From Deltaproteobacteria bacterium (GTDB lineage: Bacteria > Myxococcota_A > Polyangia > Haliangiales > Haliangiaceae), in contig JAFAOG010000158.1 in NCBI GenBank assembly GCA_019237945.1, positions 1 to 35,250 of the forward strand: a stretch of DNA of 35,250 bases, in the 5' to 3' direction. The position numbers were made by a program, and so were the translations under genes. The first letter of the stretch is position 1; each line of letters starts with the position of its first letter. The notes under the pieces are model-generated. The model was not told the origin of the DNA and searched no databases. It saw nothing but the letters and a program-made list of their open reading frames with translations. Of this stretch, positions 31,909-35,250 are shown piece by piece.

Positions 31909-32568
31909 TCAGCTTGCCTCGGCGGGCCGGTTCGCGCCAGCGCGCCGCCGCCGCACCACGAACGCCGCGATCGCGACGATCACGAGCGCCCCCGCTGCCA
32001 GCACGGCCTGGAACCAGCGTGCGTGGACGAGATCACCCGCGGCGGCCTGGAGCGGCGGCGTGATCACGGCCGGGCCCTCGAGCGATTCGTACGTGTCGGG
32101 CTTGTCGGCGCGCTTCGCCGGCACGAGCACGTACTGATAGACCGCATCGGGCTCGACCCGATCGATGAACGGCGCCGCAGGATCTCCATCTACAGAACCG
32201 ACAACGGTCCACACGCCGAGTTGCGTGCCGGCCGGAATCGGCTGCGTGCTGACGTCGATCGCCTTCTGGTACTCGGTCTTGAACGTATCCGGGTACATGA
32301 ACGCCGGGATGATCTGCGCCTTCTGATCGACGACGCGGATCGAGTTCGACGCCAGCTTCGTGCCCGGTTGCGCCTTGCGCCGGAAGATCACGACGGTCGT
32401 CGCCGGGCCCATGTCGCGCGTCCACGTCAGCCCGAGGTGGTGGCCGTCGCGCGGCACGCCCTCGTTCGTCCATTCGACCACCCAGTGCGTCTTCGCATCC
32501 GGCTGCTCGACCTGGGCGTGCGCGGTCGTCGCGAGCGCGAGGAGCAAGGCCAACGGCAACAGGCGCAT
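31909..32568 (-). CDS. Exported, C-terminally membrane-anchored protein (Lol-permease partner)
   Basis: 219 residues from ATG 32568. The signal peptide MRLLPLALLLALATTAHA is cleaved before Q19. A beta-rich, possibly fibronectin-III-like domain follows (WVVEWTNEGVPRD, HLGLTWTRDMGPATTVVIFRR, AGTQLGVWTVVGSVDG, AVYQYVLVPAKR). A membrane helix lies at about 185-206 (FQAVLAAGALVIVAIAAFVV), then a basic tail RRRRAGANRPAEAS. The predicted topology puts the beta domain in the periplasm. It directly precedes the LolC/E-like gene with an 8-bp gap, so it is probably an accessory subunit of that transporter (inference). The start is chosen because it gives a signal peptide and follows a TATGGT hexamer by 9 bases. 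The longer frame upstream overlaps tetR and is shadow sequence. Confidence 0.78.
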   Translation of the reverse strand: MRLLPLALLLALATTAHAQVEQPDAKTHWVVEWTNEGVPRDGHHLGLTWTRDMGPATTVVIFRRKAQPGTKLASNSIRVVDQKAQIIPAFMYPDTFKTEYQKAIDVSTQPIPAGTQLGVWTVVGSVDGDPAAPFIDRVEPDAVYQYVLVPAKRADKPDTYESLEGPAVITPPLQAAAGDLVHARWFQAVLAAGALVIVAIAAFVVRRRRAGANRPAEAS

Positions 32569-32577
32569 CGGGCGCGC

Positions 32578-32583
32578 ACCATA
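32578..32583 (-). promoter_or_regulatory. -10 hexamer TATGGT for the Lol-partner operon
   Basis: Minus strand, ends 9 bases before ATG 32568. The divergent tetR operator lies about 60 bp further upstream, so cross-regulation is possible but not shown. Confidence 0.45.
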
Positions 32584-32641
32584 CACGAAGCGGTGATGGC
32601 CCGGCCTCGCTCGCAACCCTCGGGATCCCGCGGGAGTAAAC

Positions 32642-32663
32642 AAACAGTCTTGACTGACTGTTT
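32642..32663. promoter_or_regulatory. Perfect inverted repeat, probable TetR operator
   Basis: AAACAGTC-TTGACT-GACTGTTT: two perfect 8-bp arms around a 6-bp centre that is itself the -35 of the tetR promoter. The size and placement are those of an autoregulatory TetR operator, where a bound dimer would block RNA polymerase. Confidence 0.8.
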
Positions 32664-32678
32664 TTGCGGCGGTACACA
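32650..32678 (+). promoter_or_regulatory. Promoter of tetR and the MFE-2 gene (-35 TTGACT, 17 bp, -10 TACACA)
   Basis: The -35 TTGACT (32650-32655) and -10 TACACA (32673-32678) are separated by exactly 17 bp. The -10 ends 7 bases before ATG 32686, so the first transcribed base should fall at or within two bases of the start codon. The best sigma-70-type promoter in the window. Confidence 0.8.
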
Positions 32679-32685
32679 CCCGGGG

Positions 32686-33324
32686 ATGCCCGAGCCGGCG
32701 CGTGCTCCCCGTACGCAACAGCAACGGCGCGACGAGACCCGTCGTGCGCTGCTGGACGCGGCGGTGGAGTCGCTGATCCAGGTGGGCTTTGCGCGCACGA
32801 CCACGCTCGAGGTCCAGCGCCGCGCCGATGCATCGCGCGGGGCCCTGCTCCACCACTTCCCGTCGAAGATCGAGCTGCTGGTCGCCGCCGTCGATCACCT
32901 CGCCGAGATGCGCGCCCGCGAGCTCAAGATGCTCGCCGCCCAGCTGCCGGAGGGACGCGCGCGCACCGATGCCGTGCTCGAGCTGCTCTGGCAGTGCTTC
33001 ACCGGCACGTTCTTCCAGGTCGCGATGGAGCTGCGCACGGCCGCGCGCACGGATCCCGAGCTGCGCCCGGTGCTGATCACGGCCGAGCGCGCGCTTCGCG
33101 ATCGCATCGTCGCGCAGGCGCGCACGCTGTTCGGCAAGGACGTCGCCGAGCACCCGGGCCTCGAGCGTGCGCTCGACTTCACGCTTCAGTTCATGATCGG
33201 CGCCGCGATGACGACGGTGCTGCACGAGGACCCGCGCTTGCGTGACCTCATCGAAGATTTCAAGCAGCTGTTTCCAACGGTGTTGACCACTGCAACAACC
33301 AAGCGACGCAAGGTGACGAAATGA
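32686..33324 (+). CDS. TetR/AcrR-family repressor of the MFE-2 gene
   Basis: 212 residues. The N-terminal HTH is at about 18-62 (RRALLDAAVESLIQVGFART, TTLEVQRRADASRGALLHHF, PSKIELLVAAVDHL), typical of TetR with GALLHHFPSK as the recognition-helix end. The C-terminal ligand and dimerisation domain includes LELLWQCFTGTFFQVAMEL and LQFMIGAAMTTV, hydrophobic helices suited to a fatty or acyl-CoA ligand. A perfect inverted repeat sits on its own promoter, so autorepression is likely. The stop overlaps the next ATG (ATGA at 33321-33324), so repressor and enzyme are co-translated. Given the neighbour, acyl-CoA or sterol-like metabolites are the likely inducers (inference). The ATG at 32686 is 7 bases after the -10. 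Confidence 0.93.
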   Translation: MPEPARAPRTQQQRRDETRRALLDAAVESLIQVGFARTTTLEVQRRADASRGALLHHFPSKIELLVAAVDHLAEMRARELKMLAAQLPEGRARTDAVLELLWQCFTGTFFQVAMELRTAARTDPELRPVLITAERALRDRIVAQARTLFGKDVAEHPGLERALDFTLQFMIGAAMTTVLHEDPRLRDLIEDFKQLFPTVLTTATTKRRKVTK

Positions 33325-35250
33325 GCAAAGAGCTACGCTTTGACGGAAAAGTCGCGATCGTGACGGGAGCCGGTGGCGGCCTCGGGCGATCGCATGCACT
33401 GCTGCTCGCGAGCCGCGGCGCGAAGGTCGTCGTCAACGACCTCGGCGGCAGCCACACCGGCGAGGGCAAGAGCGCGTCGGCGGCCGACAAGGTCGTCGCG
33501 GAGATCAAAGAGAAGGGTGGCGAGGCGGTCGCGAACTACAGCTCCGTCGAGGACGGCGACGCGATCATCAAGACCGCGACCGACACCTGGGGCCGCGTCG
33601 ACATCGTCATCAACAACGCGGGCATCCTGCGCGATGTCTCGTTCCAGAAGATGACGCAGGCCGACTGGGACCTCGTCTACAAGGTCCACGTCTTCGGCAC
33701 GTACAAGGTCACCGCCGCCGCGTGGAACCTGATGCGCGACCAGGGCTATGGCCGCATCATCAACACGTCGAGCGCCGCCGGCATCTACGGCAACTTCGGC
33801 CAGGCCAACTACTCGATGGCCAAGCTCGGCATCCACGGCTTCACGCAGACGCTCGCGGCCGAGGGTCGCAAGCGCAACATCATCGTCAACACGATCGCGC
33901 CGATCGCCGGCTCGCGCATGACCGAGACGGTCCTGCCGAAGGAGCTGCTCGACGCGCTCAAGCCCGAGTACGTGTCGGCGCTCGTCGCCAAGCTCGCGCA
34001 CGAGTCGATGGAAGACACCGGCGGCCTCTACGAGGTCGGCGGCGGCTTCTACAGCAAGCTCCGCTGGGAGCGCACGAAGGGCAAGACGTTCCGCCTCGGC
34101 CGCGCGATCACGCCCGAGGACATCGACAGCTCGTGGAAAGAGGTCACCAGCTTCGAGGGCGCCGAGCACCCGGCCTCGGTCGCCGAGTCGATGCAGCCGA
34201 TCATGGCGAACGTCGAGGCGGGCCCGAGCAAGGGCGGCAACCAGTTCATCGACGTCGACGCCGCGCTCGGCTTCAAGTACCCCGAGCAGAGCTGGACGTA
34301 CGACACGCGTGACGTCGCGCTCTACGCGCTCGGCGTCGGCGCCGCGAAGGATCCGACGAACGAGGCCGACCTCGCGCTCGTCTACGAGATGAGCGGCAAG
34401 GGCATGAAGGTGTTGCCGTCGTTCGGCGTGCTGCCGGCGATCAACATGGTGTTCGACCAGGCCAAGCGCGGCATCACGGCGCCCGGCCTCAACTTCGGTC
34501 TCGACCGCGTGCTCCACGGCGAGCAGTACACCGAGCTCAAGCGTCCGCTGCCGACGACCGGCAAGCTGACGACGAAGGCGAAGGTCAGCAACATCTACGA
34601 CAAGGGCAAGAACGCGCTCGTCGTCACCGAGTTCATCACGTACGACGAGAACGGCGACGAGCTGATCAAGAACGAGCTGACGACGTTCGTGCGCGGCGCG
34701 GGCGGCTGGGGCGGCGATCGCGGACCGTCCGCGGACGTGAACGTCCCGCCGGATCGCGCGCCCGACAAGACGATCGAGGACCGTACGACCGACAACCAGG
34801 CCCTGCTCTATCGCCTCTCCGGCGACTGGAACCCGCTGCACGCGGATCCGGGCTTCGCGAAGGCGTTCGGCTTCCAGAAGCCGATCCTCCACGGCCTGTG
34901 CTCGTTCGGCTTCGCGACGCGCGCGGTGGCGCAGGCGTTCGCGCCCGACGGCGATCCTCGCTACATCAAGAGCATCAAGGCGCGGTTCGCGTCGACGGTG
35001 CTTCCCGGCGAGACGCTGATCACCGAGATGTGGAAGGACGGCGACAAGGTCCTGTTCCGCACGAAGATCAAGGAGCGCGGCGAGGTGTGCATCTCCAACG
35101 CAGCCGTCGAGCTGTGGAAGGAGCTGCCTCAGCCGAAGCCGAAGGCCGCCCCGAAGGCCGCTGCCTCCACGAGCGCTGCCCCGACGAGCGCCGACTACTT
35201 CCGTGCGATCGAGACGTTCGTCAAGGCGAACCCCGCGACCGCCGAAAAGG
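33321..35250 (+). CDS. MFE-2-type multifunctional beta-oxidation enzyme (dehydrogenase + hydratase 2 + SCP2 start), runs off right edge
   Basis: 643 codons with no stop. Order of domains: (1) short-chain (3R)-hydroxyacyl-CoA dehydrogenase, residues 1-300, with TGAGGGLG (15-22), NNAG (98-101) and the catalytic S151, Y164 and K168 (QANYSMAK). (2) MaoC-type enoyl-CoA hydratase 2, about 310-600, with YRLSGDWNPLH and KPILHGLCSFGFA, the hydratase-2 signature carrying catalytic Asp and His. (3) An Ala/Pro/Lys linker and ADYFRAIETFVKAN, which looks like the start of an SCP2 lipid-carrier domain. This is the layout of eukaryotic peroxisomal MFE-2 (HSD17B4). The enzyme hydrates trans-2-enoyl-CoA to (3R)-hydroxyacyl-CoA and oxidises it to 3-ketoacyl-CoA. 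Its ATG overlaps the tetR stop. No signal peptide, so cytoplasmic. Substrates (branched, very-long-chain or steroid side chains) are inferred from the family. Confidence 0.95.
   Translation, partial: MSKELRFDGKVAIVTGAGGGLGRSHALLLASRGAKVVVNDLGGSHTGEGKSASAADKVVAEIKEKGGEAVANYSSVEDGDAIIKTATDTWGRVDIVINNAGILRDVSFQKMTQADWDLVYKVHVFGTYKVTAAAWNLMRDQGYGRIINTSSAAGIYGNFGQANYSMAKLGIHGFTQTLAAEGRKRNIIVNTIAPIAGSRMTETVLPKELLDALKPEYVSALVAKLAHESMEDTGGLYEVGGGFYSKLRWERTKGKTFRLGRAITPEDIDSSWKEVTSFEGAEHPASVAESMQPIMANVEAGPSKGGNQFIDVDAALGFKYPEQSWTYDTRDVALYALGVGAAKDPTNEADLALVYEMSGKGMKVLPSFGVLPAINMVFDQAKRGITAPGLNFGLDRVLHGEQYTELKRPLPTTGKLTTKAKVSNIYDKGKNALVVTEFITYDENGDELIKNELTTFVRGAGGWGGDRGPSADVNVPPDRAPDKTIEDRTTDNQALLYRLSGDWNPLHADPGFAKAFGFQKPILHGLCSFGFATRAVAQAFAPDGDPRYIKSIKARFASTVLPGETLITEMWKDGDKVLFRTKIKERGEVCISNAAVELWKELPQPKPKAAPKAAASTSAAPTSADYFRAIETFVKANPATAEK

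Noticed and set aside
33333-34892. Minus-strand frame opposite the MFE-2 gene
   Set aside because: Shadow translation. The plus strand encodes an unmistakable dehydrogenase-hydratase.
1-35250. tRNA, rRNA, insertion sequences, prophage or defence islands
   Set aside because: I found no cloverleaf-like sequence, transposase, integrase, terminal inverted repeats with target duplication, or known defence gene besides recBCD, which is housekeeping repair.

Overview
The window is very GC-rich DNA (roughly 70% by eye) packed with genes, typical of a soil delta-type bacterium of the phylum Myxococcota. The evidence is a secreted protein ending in a MYXO-CTERM sorting tail, a zinc-ribbon protein with an AgmX/PglI-like C-terminal domain, a PilT motor, a sigma-54 activator, and several lipoproteins including one starting Cys-Gly-Arg-Leu-Gly-Phe-Asp. 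This style suggests the Haliangiales/Kofleriaceae side of the phylum, but that placement is inference. I recognise 28 genes and no tRNA, rRNA, CRISPR array, insertion sequence or prophage.

Layout. 1-3594 (minus strand): pilT, then an overlapping envelope protein with a lysine/aspartate-rich linker, then the 5' part of alaS. 3682-5845 (plus): a zinc-ribbon/AgmX-like membrane protein and a coupled two-receiver regulator. 5802-6839 (minus): a CelD-like acyltransferase, divergent from a lipoprotein at 6900-7709. 7741-17025 (plus): a lipid-kinase-like gene and a complete recC-recB-recD set, every junction overlapping by 1-4 bases, followed by a 60-residue cysteine-rich zinc-ribbon protein. 17243-20972 (minus): a lipoprotein, an M1-like metallopeptidase lipoprotein, a two-CBS protein and a cupin-glutathione transferase fusion, divergent from an AraC regulator (21070-21810). 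21959-22864 (minus): an enoyl-ACP reductase of the plant/Chlamydia type, divergent from a plus-strand run (22997-28250) of a MYXO-CTERM metalloprotease-like protein, an HSL-type esterase, a pseudo-receiver/J-like/TPR-like protein and a GAF-sigma-54 activator. 28472-32568 (minus): an AlkZ-like DNA glycosylase, a four-repeat YegP lipoprotein, a LolC/E-type permease and its exported partner. 32686-35250 (plus): a TetR repressor overlapping a bacterial counterpart of the eukaryotic peroxisomal multifunctional enzyme type 2 (MFE-2), which runs off the right edge.

Two themes cut across the window. First, most genes at the head of a transcription unit carry a TAnnnT-type -10 hexamer ending only 6-10 bases before the start codon, in eight cases exactly 6, with no convincing Shine-Dalgarno sequence and often a GTG start. 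This is what leaderless transcription looks like, and it decides many of the starts given here. The tetR promoter is the clearest case: TTGACT, 17 bases, TACACA, 7 bases, ATG, with a perfect 8-bp inverted repeat wrapped round the -35. Second, the only two convergent gene pairs with a real gap between them (21811-21958 and 28251-28471) both hold related repeat elements with inverted ends, while the other two convergent pairs overlap or abut.

Functionally the region mixes housekeeping (alaS, fabI, recCBD), lipid metabolism (lipid kinase, esterase, fabI, MFE-2), envelope biology (PilT, Lol-type permease, lipoproteins) and signalling. The most striking single item is the tetR/MFE-2 pair: dehydrogenase, hydratase-2 and the start of an apparent SCP2 domain in the same order as in animal peroxisomal D-bifunctional protein, with catalytic residues at the same residue numbers as I recall for the human enzyme.
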